Notes: generated by a model from the sequence alone, not told the origin. Shown: positions 9,133 through 18,276, numbered from the stretch's first letter. The stretch is DNA of 64,000 bases from Desulfobulbaceae bacterium (GCA_026988015.1 JALSMA010000081.1:19372-83371), one strand, 5' to 3'. Numbers and translations are program-made.

Positions 9133-10779
9133 TTAACCTTCGTTTATCCAGTTTTTGATTATGTAGGCAGTTGGAACATGATTATTCATAACTTCATTGC
9201 GAAGAGATATTACCGAATCTGAAACAACTTCTTCCAATTCATCATTTTTCTCACGCTCCTGTTCAGCACGGATTTTAGCCATTTTCATTTCCTGAACAGC
9301 TTTTTCGAGTTCCGTAACGGTGTCGTTATGATCAGTTACCTCACCTTTCATGGTCTTTATAATAGGCCTGACAAGGAGAAAGTAAAAGAGGAGGGCCCCA
9401 AGTGAAAGAAGGCCTATCTTGACTAGAGGCAGGTATTCATAAAGGAGATTTCCCGGCATTTCTTCAGCAAGAAGCTGGTCGTCGGAAGAAACCATAAATG
9501 GCATAGAGGCCACGTTTATGTTGTCACCTCTTGCAACATTGAGTCCAAGGGCGCTTGAAACCATTGTTTCAATGGCAAGTAATTCTTTTTCACTTCTTGT
9601 TATTACTGTGGGTTGTGTTTCGTCATCCTTTGCAGGGAGTATTTTGTCTGCGAGAAGAACTGAAACCGAGAGGCTTTTTATGGTTCCCACGGGGTTTACG
9701 GTCTTGCTGATGGTCTTACTGATTTCGTAGTTGGTTGTACGTGATGTTTTGGAGGAAGGTGTACCGGTAGAACCACCAATGGCGCTACCATTTCCCTGGA
9801 GATTGGACTCAACACCTGGTATTCCACCAGATGTTACTCCGCCACTGCTTTCTTCCTGAAGCTGTTCGCTGCGGATTACAGGTTCTTCACCATCAAATAG
9901 TTCTTCAGTTTTTTCTACTTTTGCAAAATCAAGATTGGCAGTAACCCTGACCATTGCCTGGCCATATCCCATGGTTTTATCCAGTAAATCCTGGGCCCTG
10001 CTTTCCATTCTCCGTTCAAGTTCCTGCTGAAAAACCAGCATGTCAACGGAGAAACGCTGTTCGTCGTCTTTTTTGGCTCTTCCCTCAAGAACTTTTCCAG
10101 AGCTGTCGATTACAGTAACATTCTCGGGGGTGAGTCCTTCCACAGAACCTGAAACGAGATGTATGATCCCTTGAACCTGATCACGGTCAAGGGTATCACC
10201 TTCTGCAAGAGTCAAAATGATTGATGATGTGGCCTGTTTCTGTTGATTTTTGAAAAGTCTTTTTTCCGGAAGTGCGAGATGTACCCTGGTAGCTCTGACT
10301 GGCGCAAGAGAAGTTATGGTTCTTGCAAGTTCACCCTGTAATGCCCTTGTGTAGTTAACTTTTTGCACAAAATCAGTGAGTGCAAATGATTGTTTGTCGA
10401 AGATCTCAAAACCAACACCGCCTCCTGAAGGCAGGCCGTTAGAGGCAAGCTCGAGTCTGGTTTCATAAAGTGTATTTGCTGAAATCCAAATATTTTTGCC
10501 ATTATTTTTGAGCTGATAGTCAATTTTCTGACCCTTTAACCAGGAAACCACTGCCGCAGCATCTTTTTCTGCAAGATTGGCATAAAGCAACTGGTAATCC
10601 GCTGTCCTGGCCTGAATAATAATAACGGCAAAAACAACAAGACAGATGACCGCTACTGAAACCAGTGCTATTATCCTGGATAAAGGCCATTCTTTAATAA
10701 TCGCGGTCAGGTTCTTTTTCTCAGGGATTGAGATTTCCTCTTCAGGTGATCGCTGTTGGGTGATGTCTTCTTCGGCCAT
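9133..10779 (-). CDS. fliF: Flagellar MS-ring protein FliF
   Basis: Membrane ring on which the flagellar basal body is built. The 548-residue protein has a first membrane helix at about residues 35-55 (IALVSVAVICLVVFAVII), the ring-building region with the LLYANL and FEIFDKQSFALTDFVQKVNY motifs, a Gly/Ser-rich linker near residue 320, a second helix near residue 450, and a short cytoplasmic tail that binds FliG. An AAGGA ribosome site precedes the ATG. A dispersed repeat element separates it from fliE upstream. Confidence 0.96.
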   Translation of the reverse strand: MAEEDITQQRSPEEEISIPEKKNLTAIIKEWPLSRIIALVSVAVICLVVFAVIIIQARTADYQLLYANLAEKDAAAVVSWLKGQKIDYQLKNNGKNIWISANTLYETRLELASNGLPSGGGVGFEIFDKQSFALTDFVQKVNYTRALQGELARTITSLAPVRATRVHLALPEKRLFKNQQKQATSSIILTLAEGDTLDRDQVQGIIHLVSGSVEGLTPENVTVIDSSGKVLEGRAKKDDEQRFSVDMLVFQQELERRMESRAQDLLDKTMGYGQAMVRVTANLDFAKVEKTEELFDGEEPVIRSEQLQEESSGGVTSGGIPGVESNLQGNGSAIGGSTGTPSSKTSRTTNYEISKTISKTVNPVGTIKSLSVSVLLADKILPAKDDETQPTVITRSEKELLAIETMVSSALGLNVARGDNINVASMPFMVSSDDQLLAEEMPGNLLYEYLPLVKIGLLSLGALLFYFLLVRPIIKTMKGEVTDHNDTVTELEKAVQEMKMAKIRAEQEREKNDELEEVVSDSVISLRNEVMNNHVPTAYIIKNWINEG

Positions 10780-10847
10780 GAAAAATTCCTTTTTTTACAT
10801 GGATTAATAATAAAAAACGTCAGATAAAAGACTGATATTTCTAAATC

Positions 10848-10983
10848 TGACAAGCTCGTAAAAAGGTCAATTGACAGATGGCTAAATAGGTAAGCGTAGA
10901 CTCCGAGAAACTCCAGACAAAACCCTGGGGCCTCTCCCTCATGGGCTTACAACAAGTAAGTGGAGATTTTTTACGACACCATC
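10848..10983 (-). repeat. Dispersed repeat element, copy A
   Basis: A 136-bp copy filling the fliE-fliF gap. One end is TGACAAGCTCGTAAAAAG, the other (minus strand) GATGGTGTCGTAAAAAAT, so the ends form an imperfect terminal inverted repeat. The fliE stop codon TGA lies within the element's TGATGG end. The interior holds a CCCTGGGG-centred imperfect palindrome. Other copies: 27717, 32254, 40559, 59471 and 62758. Confidence 0.7.
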
Positions 10984-11281
10984 ATATCTGCATTCGCATA
11001 ACTTCTTCGTAGGCCTGCATGGCTTTATTGCGGAACTGGACCAGCATTTTGAGGGAAATATCAGCCTTTTCAACACTAATCATAACCTCATGCAGATTTT
11101 TGGCCTGTCCACTCTGCAAATCCTGAATTGCCTTATCTCCTTCTGCCTCAGCTTTTACAGCCTGCTGAATAGTTGACTGGATAACTGACGAAAAATCTGC
11201 ACCAACTTTCGCTATAGCATTCGTTTCGGCGGGTTGTAATGGAAGGGGGCTGACTGCCCCTGGGTTTGTAATTTGGTTCAT
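10982..11281 (-). CDS. fliE: Flagellar basal-body adapter FliE
   Basis: Joins the MS-ring to the rod. The 99-residue protein has the family C-terminal pattern (VMISVEKADISLKMLVQFRN, then KAMQAYEEVMRMQI). It starts 6 bases after flgC and its stop codon overlaps the end of repeat copy A. Length and position are standard. Confidence 0.94.
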   Translation of the reverse strand: MNQITNPGAVSPLPLQPAETNAIAKVGADFSSVIQSTIQQAVKAEAEGDKAIQDLQSGQAKNLHEVMISVEKADISLKMLVQFRNKAMQAYEEVMRMQI

Positions 11282-11287
11282 TTTTTA

Positions 11288-11707
11288 TTATCTCCCTATC
11301 TCAAGCGCTTTAAGTGCCATACGTTTTGCTGACTTGATTACTGTTGTATTTGCCTCATAAGACCGGGTTGCTGACATCATATCAACCATTTCTTTTATGA
11401 CGCTGATATTTGGCATGGCAACGTAGCCATCGTCTCCAGCATCCGGGTGAGAGGGGTCATATATCCTTTTAGGCTCCTCTTTGTTTTCAACAATCTTTGA
11501 AACCTCAACACCTTGAATGGATTGATCGAGTTCCTCTTTAAAAGAGATGGGTTTTGTCTGAAAATAAACTGATTTCTTTTTATACGGTCCACCTTCCGGC
11601 GTGGATGTGGTTTCCACATTGGCAAGATTGGAACTTATGGTGTTTAAGCGTATTCTCTGTGCTTTGAGTGCCGATGCGCTGATATCAAATGTAGTGAAAA
11701 TATCCAT
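11288..11707 (-). CDS. flgC: Flagellar proximal rod protein FlgC
   Basis: Rod subunit exported by the flagellar apparatus. The 139 residues contain the N-terminal rod motif (FDISASALKAQRIRLNTISS, then NLANVETT) and the C-terminal motif (YVAMPNISVIKEMVDMMSAT, then RSYEANTTVIKSAKRMALKAL). It lies between flgB and fliE, the conserved order. Confidence 0.96.
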   Translation of the reverse strand: MDIFTTFDISASALKAQRIRLNTISSNLANVETTSTPEGGPYKKKSVYFQTKPISFKEELDQSIQGVEVSKIVENKEEPKRIYDPSHPDAGDDGYVAMPNISVIKEMVDMMSATRSYEANTTVIKSAKRMALKALEIGR

Positions 11708-11725
11708 TGTGGGCCTCAGTATAAA

Positions 11726-12139
11726 TTATTTTCCTTCCCTAACGATGTAGCTGAGAAGAGCGATTTTCTTTTTCAAGAGCTGGGCAGCTGTTTCGTAGAG
11801 CAGTTCGTTTTCTGACAGCGCAATCATTTCCATATCAACACTGACACTGTTTTCGTCACCAAGCCCGGTCTCATCCTCTATGGTAATAACCCTGCCAGAT
11901 ACAGAGTTGACGTCGGTTGGAGAAAAGCCGATATGTTTATTATGGGTTGTGACCAGCGCCCCTGGTTTGTTGGTGATTGCTTGCTGTAATTCCTCTTCAA
12001 ATTCATAAACTTTTTTTGAATATCCCGGAGTTTCAGCGTTGGCAATATTACTTGCAATGATCCTTTGGTTTGTTGATCGAAGGTCTAAAACTTTCTGCAA
12101 TAGATGTATATTGGAATCAAAAGGGTCTAAAGGATTCAT
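11726..12139 (-). CDS. flgB: Flagellar proximal rod protein FlgB
   Basis: First rod subunit of the flagellar basal body. Its 137 residues have the FlgB opening (LQKVLDLRSTNQRIIASNIA, NAETPGYSKK) and the C-terminal VSVDMEMIALSENELLYETA segment. It follows the TPR gene by 32 bases and starts the classical flgB-flgC-fliE set. Its closest promoter is upstream of the TPR gene. Confidence 0.95.
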   Translation of the reverse strand: MNPLDPFDSNIHLLQKVLDLRSTNQRIIASNIANAETPGYSKKVYEFEEELQQAITNKPGALVTTHNKHIGFSPTDVNSVSGRVITIEDETGLGDENSVSVDMEMIALSENELLYETAAQLLKKKIALLSYIVREGK

Positions 12140-12171
12140 GGTTTACTTATTGTCCTCAGTCTGATGACTGT

Positions 12172-14577
12172 TTAGAGAATGTTGATTAGTTGAATTTCTT
12201 TTCTGGCCAGTTTTATCCATAGGGTATTACTACCTGTTTCGACAAGTTCCTTGTAGAGTTTTAGAGCTGTCTTTTTTTCGCCCTTATTCTTATGGAGTTC
12301 ACCCATACGGTATAGGGCCTGATCGTGATGTTCAGATTCTTTAGGGATTCTTGCAAATAAAGTACCCGCTTTATTGAATTCTCCGAGTTGGTAGAAACTT
12401 TCTGCTAAAATAAAATTACTGCGGCCCTGTTTTTCCGTTTTTATGGTGAGAGGTCTGTCGAGAATCTCAACAACCTTTTTATAGTTATCCTCATGGAAGT
12501 ATAGCGCTGCTGCAAGGAGAGAAAAATCTTCAGTTGAGGGGATAGAATCAGGAAGAAGATTTATAGCTTGTTTGAAGTTTTCTTCAGCAAGTAGACTTTT
12601 TATGCGAAGTATTAGAATTTCAGTAGTATACTTACCGTTTGGATAGCGGAAGCTGTACTGATCTGCATAATCTTCAACTATGTTATAGGCGCCATGTTCA
12701 TATGATGCTATGATCAGAGGCAGGTAATACTGTTCTTTCTGATCTTCAGAGGAAAGTGTAATCAGGTATAAATAGAGTTTTGATGCCTCATTGTAGATTC
12801 CAATGGAGTTGTATGAATCTGCTAGTTCTGCCAGGAGACCGATATCAACCCAGTTCTTCAGAAAAAGTTTTCTGTTTTGTTTCGCAAGCACCAGGGCTTC
12901 AACATATTGCTGGTTGGCCACATACTCCTTTATAACTTTTGGAAATAATTCAATGAGAAGTGCCTGTCCAGTTTGATAGAGTTCGCCCATCCTGAAGTTC
13001 CGTAAAAACTTCATGATAAGTTGTACACTTTTGATATTTTCATTGTTGAGACGATAGATGAGTGCTTCTTTAAAACTTGCCTCTTCGCGAATGGCACGGG
13101 TGGCAGACTTTTCTGCAAAGGCATGGTAGTAGAGAAGGGCATTGCCGCTCCAGTTCTCAAGGGTCAGATACCGGAGATCTGTCTTTTTCATTGCGCCGCG
13201 AAATCCGGCTTCGGTACCAGGATACGTGTTTTCTATCCGTGCGAAATAATCAATCATTTCGGTTGCAGGTGTGTAGTGAAGCTCAGCGAGGTGCTTTCGG
13301 TAGTTGACAATGCCAAGCTTGGCTTTGTCCTGCAGGTGGCTGCTTAATGTTGTGTAACAACGAGATGAATCCGAGAACTGTTTTTGTTGGTAAAGGGTGT
13401 CACAGTACCCGTTTAAAGAGAAAATCTTATTAAGAAGCAGTTCATATTTTTCAAGCAGCTGATACCCTATGTAGGCTTTTATGAGATCTCCGGTGCCATA
13501 CCAGTAGTCAGCTTGCCTTAACTCCTTGATAATTGAGGTATCTTCCGGGAAAGCTATGTCGTCACGTTTGAGAAGTTCACCCATCCTCGTGTATTGTCCG
13601 GTGGCAAGAGCCGTCTCAATCTGAGTAATAAGAAAATACGGAGTTAAAGGGTTTGCCTGCGTCATTGACTGCTGCAGTTTGCGGAGTTCAAAATCCGCGA
13701 TAAACGGGTCTTCAAACCTGGCACGAAGGAGTATTAGGAGGTATTTGGCAAAAACACCTATTTCTTCGTCTGTATATTCATCTGCAAGGAGATAAAGCTG
13801 TTTGTAGGCATCAGTAAAATTGTGGTCTCGGGACAGAACTTCTCCGTAGGTAAGTGCTAGTTTTTTCTTTATTTCTGGATCCGATTCGACGGTGATTTGC
13901 TTAAGGAGAAGGGGGAGGATGTCATTCCAGAGATTTTTCCTGGCAAGTCCATATATTTCATCACTGAGCAAGAGCCGATTTTCCTGTTTGGCTGGAAGAA
14001 GATATCCTATAGCTGGAAAAGGCAGCATAGTGAACTGTACGGGCATACTTACTTCTATTTTTGATTCGTAGAGTTTAAAAAAACTTTTCCAGTCAGCAGC
14101 GTAGGGTGTTGCAATCAACGGGTTAGAGAAATCCTTCGTTGTTCGTTCAAGAATGGTTAGCCCCTGCAGTTTTGATGAGAAGTTTGGCAGGGCGGAACTG
14201 TACGGATTGCCGAGCAGAATATTGACTGTCAATTTATTCTCAGTCTCACTGGGAGTTACCTCAAAACGTTGCGGCGGATATCTGAAAAATAATGAAAGGA
14301 TTGTTTTGTTATTTTTATTTTGTGACAAAATTTTGACTATCTTGTCGTCAGGGGGGAAAAGTGTGAGTTTTGGGTCTAAGGTTGTTTTTTCAAGGATAAA
14401 ATCAACACGTTTTCCACGAATGTTAGAGCGATATCGTGGGAGTGAGGAAAAAGAGCAGTACAGCTCAATGCTGTCTTTGGTATCTATTTTGTTGATCCTG
14501 GTGAGAATGCTCCCTGCGTAGATCAGGTGTGGGATTGTCAGTTGAATAATAAAAAGTATGGTGAAGAATAATTTCAT
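12172..14577 (-). CDS. Exported TPR protein heading the flagellar operon
   Basis: An 801-residue exported protein: signal peptide at residues 1-21 (ends LIYAG), then a ~130-residue beta-rich domain resembling AMIN-type envelope-binding domains (KRVDFILEKTTLDPK ... FFRYPPQRFEV ... NILLG), then tetratricopeptide-like helical repeats to the C-terminus, clearest at the end (NFILAESFYQLGEFNKAGTL, DQALYRMGELHKNKGEKKTA). It is the first gene after the sigma-54 promoter and lies 32 bases before flgB, so it should be made with the basal body. I do not recognise a named family. A periplasmic scaffold for the flagellum or a peptidoglycan-associated partner is inference. Confidence 0.75.
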   Translation of the reverse strand: MKLFFTILFIIQLTIPHLIYAGSILTRINKIDTKDSIELYCSFSSLPRYRSNIRGKRVDFILEKTTLDPKLTLFPPDDKIVKILSQNKNNKTILSLFFRYPPQRFEVTPSETENKLTVNILLGNPYSSALPNFSSKLQGLTILERTTKDFSNPLIATPYAADWKSFFKLYESKIEVSMPVQFTMLPFPAIGYLLPAKQENRLLLSDEIYGLARKNLWNDILPLLLKQITVESDPEIKKKLALTYGEVLSRDHNFTDAYKQLYLLADEYTDEEIGVFAKYLLILLRARFEDPFIADFELRKLQQSMTQANPLTPYFLITQIETALATGQYTRMGELLKRDDIAFPEDTSIIKELRQADYWYGTGDLIKAYIGYQLLEKYELLLNKIFSLNGYCDTLYQQKQFSDSSRCYTTLSSHLQDKAKLGIVNYRKHLAELHYTPATEMIDYFARIENTYPGTEAGFRGAMKKTDLRYLTLENWSGNALLYYHAFAEKSATRAIREEASFKEALIYRLNNENIKSVQLIMKFLRNFRMGELYQTGQALLIELFPKVIKEYVANQQYVEALVLAKQNRKLFLKNWVDIGLLAELADSYNSIGIYNEASKLYLYLITLSSEDQKEQYYLPLIIASYEHGAYNIVEDYADQYSFRYPNGKYTTEILILRIKSLLAEENFKQAINLLPDSIPSTEDFSLLAAALYFHEDNYKKVVEILDRPLTIKTEKQGRSNFILAESFYQLGEFNKAGTLFARIPKESEHHDQALYRMGELHKNKGEKKTALKLYKELVETGSNTLWIKLARKEIQLINIL

Positions 14578-14613
14578 CGTGTACCGGTATTTAGATTATG
14601 TTTACGATTGCAA

Positions 14614-14629
14614 TGCAAGAAACATTCCA
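14614..14629 (-). promoter_or_regulatory. Sigma-54 promoter of the flagellar operon
   Basis: Minus-strand TGGAATGTTTCTTGCA has GG and GC separated by 10 bases and a good TTGCA -12 half. It is ~37 bases upstream of the TPR gene start. Control by the FleQ-like activator at 18277 would fit established flagellar regulation. Confidence 0.65.
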
Positions 14630-14794
14630 CATTCTTTTGTCAGATTAATGGAATGTTTTTTTTAAAGTTATTTGATTTTTGGTCTAAAAACCTGATATTC
14701 TTTTTCATAGTTGTACCTTTTAAAGGTAAATTCTGAATGTTCAGGGTTATGAATGATTTAAATGAAAAAAAAGTAATGTTGCAGGAGGTAACAG

Positions 14795-15166
14795 ATGGGA
14801 AAAAATGTATTGCTGGTGGACGATTCCAGTACTATGAGAAAAATAATCGGCAGGTCATTACGTCAGGCTGGGCTAGACTTTGATAATATTTTTGAAGCAG
14901 GAGATGGTATTGAAGCCCTTGAGGTTTTAGAAAAAGAAGATATTGATATCGTTTTGAGTGACATCAATATGCCTAACATGGATGGCATCAGTTTTCTTCG
15001 TGAAAAATCCACTCGTGACGGAATTAAAGATATTCCGGTTTTAATGATCTCTACAGAAACTGGGGATGATATTATAGGTGAGGCAAAATCTCTTGGTGCT
15101 GTGGGTGCTATAAAAAAACCCTTTACTCCAGATAAGGTAAATGAGGTCCTTGGGCCACTTCTGTAA
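14795..15166 (+). CDS. cheY: CheY-like single-domain response regulator
   Basis: A 123-residue stand-alone receiver. The acidic pair (LLVDDSS), phospho-acceptor Asp in VLSDINMPNMDG, the Thr/Ser position (MISTET) and the Lys in IKKPF are all present, as in motor-binding CheY. AGGAGGT lies 6 bases before the ATG. It is divergent from the flagellar operon and heads a unit with two CheX paralogues, which are CheY-P phosphatases in other bacteria. A 15-bp palindrome (TACCTTTTAAAGGTA at 14714-14728) lies in the shared upstream region. Confidence 0.92.
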   Translation: MGKNVLLVDDSSTMRKIIGRSLRQAGLDFDNIFEAGDGIEALEVLEKEDIDIVLSDINMPNMDGISFLREKSTRDGIKDIPVLMISTETGDDIIGEAKSLGAVGAIKKPFTPDKVNEVLGPLL

Positions 15167-15190
15167 TTAAGCGTGTGAAAGGAGGTTGGC

Positions 15191-15643
15191 GTGGAGATTC
15201 AGGATAAAATGATTGAATCTACCAAGGAGATTTTCTCTTCTATGGTGATGATGGAAATTAATGTTAAGGAAATAATGGATGTTCATGGCCCTCTCCATGA
15301 CACCATTACCGGAATGATTGGTCTTGCCGGGACTCACAAAGGTGTACTTGCCGTTCACATTCCCTATAGTGTTGCAATGGCAATCACCTCAAGTTTTTTA
15401 ATGATGGATGTTACTGAAATAAATGAAGATGTGCATGATGCAGTAGGTGAGATAGCCAATATGCTTGGTGGCAACATTAAAACCATCCTGTCAGAAAATG
15501 GTCGAGATATTGACTTATCATTACCCACAACCATTGCTGGCAGTGAGTACAGTTTTTCCTCTGACAAGGAAGTAGAAAAAGTAATCGTTGAATTTGACAC
15601 AGGAAAAGGCTGTTTTATGGTTGAAATGGATCTTGAAAATTAA
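15191..15643 (+). CDS. cheX: CheX-type CheY-P phosphatase 1
   Basis: A 150-residue CheX/CheC-family protein. Its active-site helix has the conserved E-x-x-N pair (E87 and N90 in VGEIANMLGGN), the residues that hydrolyse phospho-Asp on CheY in this family. GTG start with GGAGG 8 bases upstream. It is the gene directly after cheY. It aligns end to end with the second CheX gene at 15756 (MEIQDKMIESTKEIF against MNVGQDIIDSTKEVF), so the two are tandem duplicates. Confidence 0.87.
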   Translation: MEIQDKMIESTKEIFSSMVMMEINVKEIMDVHGPLHDTITGMIGLAGTHKGVLAVHIPYSVAMAITSSFLMMDVTEINEDVHDAVGEIANMLGGNIKTILSENGRDIDLSLPTTIAGSEYSFSSDKEVEKVIVEFDTGKGCFMVEMDLEN

Positions 15644-15679
15644 CCATTCATGGTGGTTATTCCATCAATGAATATCCGC

Positions 15680-15715
15680 ATAAGGCAGATGGCTTGTCAG
15701 AAGCATCTGCCTTAT
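15680..15715 (+). repeat. Intercistronic hairpin between cheX genes
   Basis: A perfect 12-bp stem (ATAAGGCAGATG and its complement) with a 12-base loop. No T-run follows, so it is more likely an mRNA stability or partial attenuation element than a full terminator. Confidence 0.6.
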
Positions 15716-15755
15716 AGGGTGATCGGTAAAAAAAGTGAACAGGATTTTGAGCAAT

Positions 15756-16208
15756 ATGAATGTTGGTCAGGATATTATAGACAGTACTAAAGAAGTTTTT
15801 TCTACCATGCTTATGATTGAACTTGAGGTGGTGGAAGTCATTGAGGGAAGAGGTGGGGATATTCCTGCGAATATAACAAGCATGATAGGTCTTGGTAAGG
15901 ACATCCGGGGAATGCTTGCTGTTCATTGCCCCGCAGCAGTCGCTAAGGGAATAACAGGTACATTTCTCGGCATGGAAGTTGAGGAAATTGGCGAGGATGT
16001 TAAGGATGCCATTGGTGAGATTGCCAACATGGTTGCCGGAAATCTAAAAGTTTCTTTTGCAGAAGCTGGTAAGGATATAGAGCTTGCCATCCCCACCACT
16101 ATCATTGGTGAGTCATTTCGTACCAGCGGTATGTCCGGAGCTCAAAGAGTTGTTGTACAGTTTTCAATGAATGATGATTTATTTATGATTGAATTGAAAT
16201 TTAGATGA
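15756..16208 (+). CDS. cheX: CheX-type CheY-P phosphatase 2
   Basis: Second CheX paralogue, 150 residues from the ATG at 15756. I prefer this start over the GTG at 15735 because it gives the same N-terminus and length as the neighbouring copy; AGGA lies 11 bases upstream. The E-x-x-N active-site pair is present in IGEIANMVAGN. It may tune CheY-P turnover differently from copy 1. A weak hairpin (GATCAA/TTGATC at 16207-16224) followed by TTTTTT may end this unit. Confidence 0.85.
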   Translation: MNVGQDIIDSTKEVFSTMLMIELEVVEVIEGRGGDIPANITSMIGLGKDIRGMLAVHCPAAVAKGITGTFLGMEVEEIGEDVKDAIGEIANMVAGNLKVSFAEAGKDIELAIPTTIIGESFRTSGMSGAQRVVVQFSMNDDLFMIELKFR

Positions 16209-16338
16209 TCAAATTGGCTTGATCGCCTGCTGCCTTTTTTCTCCATTTTCGCTGTTAAGATTTCTATCAAATCAGTCGATACCTTTATTAGGTTGATAAG
16301 GTAAAGATTTTCAAAAGATTTTCCAAATCTGCAAAGTA

Positions 16339-18222
16339 ATGTCTACAAGTAAAGCCAAAAAGAAAATCGATAAAATCCTTGAACATGTTCAGGAGCGTGT
16401 TGGTGATGAGGTCGGCGGTCTGATGGGGGCCACCCTTGTCATGTCTGACTTGAGTACACGACTTATTTCAAAGGAAGACTTCTTTGATGAGCCTTCGGGG
16501 AAGCTGGTTTTTTCAGAAATGGAACTCAGTGGCGAAGTTGAAGGTCAGGGGTGCATTCTAGTATCAATTAAGGATGCCGTTCGCCTTGGTGGTACGCTCA
16601 TAATGCTTCCGGAAAATGAGCTTGAAGAAGCAGCTCTTTCAGAAGACTATAGTGAAGAGATTGATGACTCCTATGGTGAGATTGCAAACATTATTGCAGG
16701 TGCTTATACAAAAACTTTTGAAGAGATGTATCCCAAAAATTTCCGGTTTATTCGTAAAAAACAGGAAATTATTACTCCGGTTAAAGTTGATGTAGAATCG
16801 GATCACCCCATACCTAATCAGAATTACTATCAGGTCAGTGCCTCAATGACCTTGAATGATGTGAAAATGGGTAAGCTGGTTTTGTTGATTCCCGCGAAAG
16901 CTCTTGGACTTGATGAAGATATTTCTGTTGCTGAAGAGACAGGATCTCATGATGTCGCATCTGACAAGGCGACACCTGAAGAGGCTGTGGGGACAGAAGG
17001 AACTGCTGCCGCAGCTTCCTCCGGGAACCAGCAGGACGCGCCACAGCTTGCTGACTCCTCTAGCAGTGATAGAGGAGAATCAGGTCTGGATGCTGATTCA
17101 AAAGAGAAAACCACAGTTGCGAAGCCATTTGATGTAGAGAAACAGAAAAAACGTGTTGATTCCTGTCTCAAGGAATGTGCCGAACGGATGGGAGATGAAG
17201 TTGGGGCTCTTCTTGGTGCTGAGGTAAAACTCACTGAACATGCTACGAAGATTGTTAATAAAGAGGACTTCTTTTTTGATGAGGCATCTGGAAAACAGAT
17301 CCTTGCCCATATGGATGTAGTCGGTGATATTGAAGGAAAAAGCTACCTCTATACTGGGTTGAAAGATGCTATCTATATCGGAGGCACCCTTATAATGCTG
17401 CCACCATCTGAGCTTGATATTATTGTGGCGGAAGAGGATTTTAACGAAGATGCTGAAGATGCATATGGGGAGATAACAAATATTATATCTGGTGTTTACA
17501 CGAAAGTATTTGAAGAACAGTACCCCAGGAAAATCAGATTTATCAAAACAAGTCTGGAACAGGTAGTTCCCATGAAAGTTGATTCTGAATCTGACGAACC
17601 CATGCCGGATGTTCTCTATTATATGGCCACGAGTAAGATCGCCATTGGGGATAAGTCCTTGGGGAACCTTCACTTTCTTGTGCCGACCCCTTTGTTTCAA
17701 CTCGAACAGCTGGGTGTGGAGGGCGTAGCTGACGATGCTTCTGCTGATACTTTCAATGATGCGTCTGATGATACAACTATCGGTTCAGTTTCTGGGAAAG
17801 GTGGTGGTCAGGCAGGATCTGCAACGGTGGGAGCAAGGGCGGCGAGTGAAGGTGAAAAGAATCCGGAATTTTTGCTTGTCAGTAATGACGAGGGCAAATG
17901 TCAGCGGATATGCTCAGTTCTCGATAGCCGTGGAAATGCATACCGGGTTCTTGATTATAAGGAAAGTATCACAGATTTCCTTCCCGGTGAGGTGAAAGCG
18001 GTGATACTGGTGATGGCTGATGTTGATGAGAAGGCCCTTGGTGTTGCAATAAAAGTCAGTGCTGCCTGTCAGTTACCACTTATTGCTGTCGGCTCTGACT
18101 GGACCAGGACCAAGGTCATTAAAGCTGTGAAGTATGGAGTTGATGATATTTTACTGACCCCTGCATCTGATGGTGACATTAACGCAAAGCTTGATAATAT
18201 TTCTGCCAAAATAGCCGCCTGA
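16339..18222 (+). CDS. Tandem CheC/CheX-like protein with C-terminal pseudo-receiver
   Basis: A 627-residue protein built of two homologous ~195-residue units (about 5-195 and 268-460), each with an ISKEDFF or VNKEDFF segment, a GGTLIMLP strand and a CheC/CheX-like E-x-x-N helix (E114/N117 in YGEIANIIAG; E378/N381 in YGEITNIISG). A Ser/Ala/Glu-rich linker joins them. Residues ~509-627 fold like a receiver (FLLVSNDEG ... AVILVMADVD ... ILLTPA) but lack the phospho-acceptor Asp (Met559/Ala560 at that place) and the conserved Lys (Thr607). It follows cheY and the two cheX genes, so a chemotaxis or motor role is likely. The pairing of two phosphatase-like units with a dead receiver is not a family I can name. 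Confidence 0.78.
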   Translation: MSTSKAKKKIDKILEHVQERVGDEVGGLMGATLVMSDLSTRLISKEDFFDEPSGKLVFSEMELSGEVEGQGCILVSIKDAVRLGGTLIMLPENELEEAALSEDYSEEIDDSYGEIANIIAGAYTKTFEEMYPKNFRFIRKKQEIITPVKVDVESDHPIPNQNYYQVSASMTLNDVKMGKLVLLIPAKALGLDEDISVAEETGSHDVASDKATPEEAVGTEGTAAAASSGNQQDAPQLADSSSSDRGESGLDADSKEKTTVAKPFDVEKQKKRVDSCLKECAERMGDEVGALLGAEVKLTEHATKIVNKEDFFFDEASGKQILAHMDVVGDIEGKSYLYTGLKDAIYIGGTLIMLPPSELDIIVAEEDFNEDAEDAYGEITNIISGVYTKVFEEQYPRKIRFIKTSLEQVVPMKVDSESDEPMPDVLYYMATSKIAIGDKSLGNLHFLVPTPLFQLEQLGVEGVADDASADTFNDASDDTTIGSVSGKGGGQAGSATVGARAASEGEKNPEFLLVSNDEGKCQRICSVLDSRGNAYRVLDYKESITDFLPGEVKAVILVMADVDEKALGVAIKVSAACQLPLIAVGSDWTRTKVIKAVKYGVDDILLTPASDGDINAKLDNISAKIAA

Positions 18223-18249
18223 CAGTTTTTTTGGGTGTCAGACTTTTTC
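18219..18249 (+). terminator. Terminator after the tandem CheC-like gene
   Basis: CTGACA/TGTCAG stem with an 11-base loop, including the stop codon, followed by ACTTTTTC. It separates this plus-strand gene from the convergent sigma-54 activator gene. Confidence 0.55.
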
Positions 18250-18276
18250 TAATTGAGTGATGAGTAACTGTAGCAG

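Noticed and set aside
17098..17700. 200-codon open frame antisense to the tandem CheC-like gene
   Set aside because: It is rich in aromatic and Ile/Asn residues as expected from reverse-complement codons, has no family motif and no ribosome site, while the sense frame is clearly coding.
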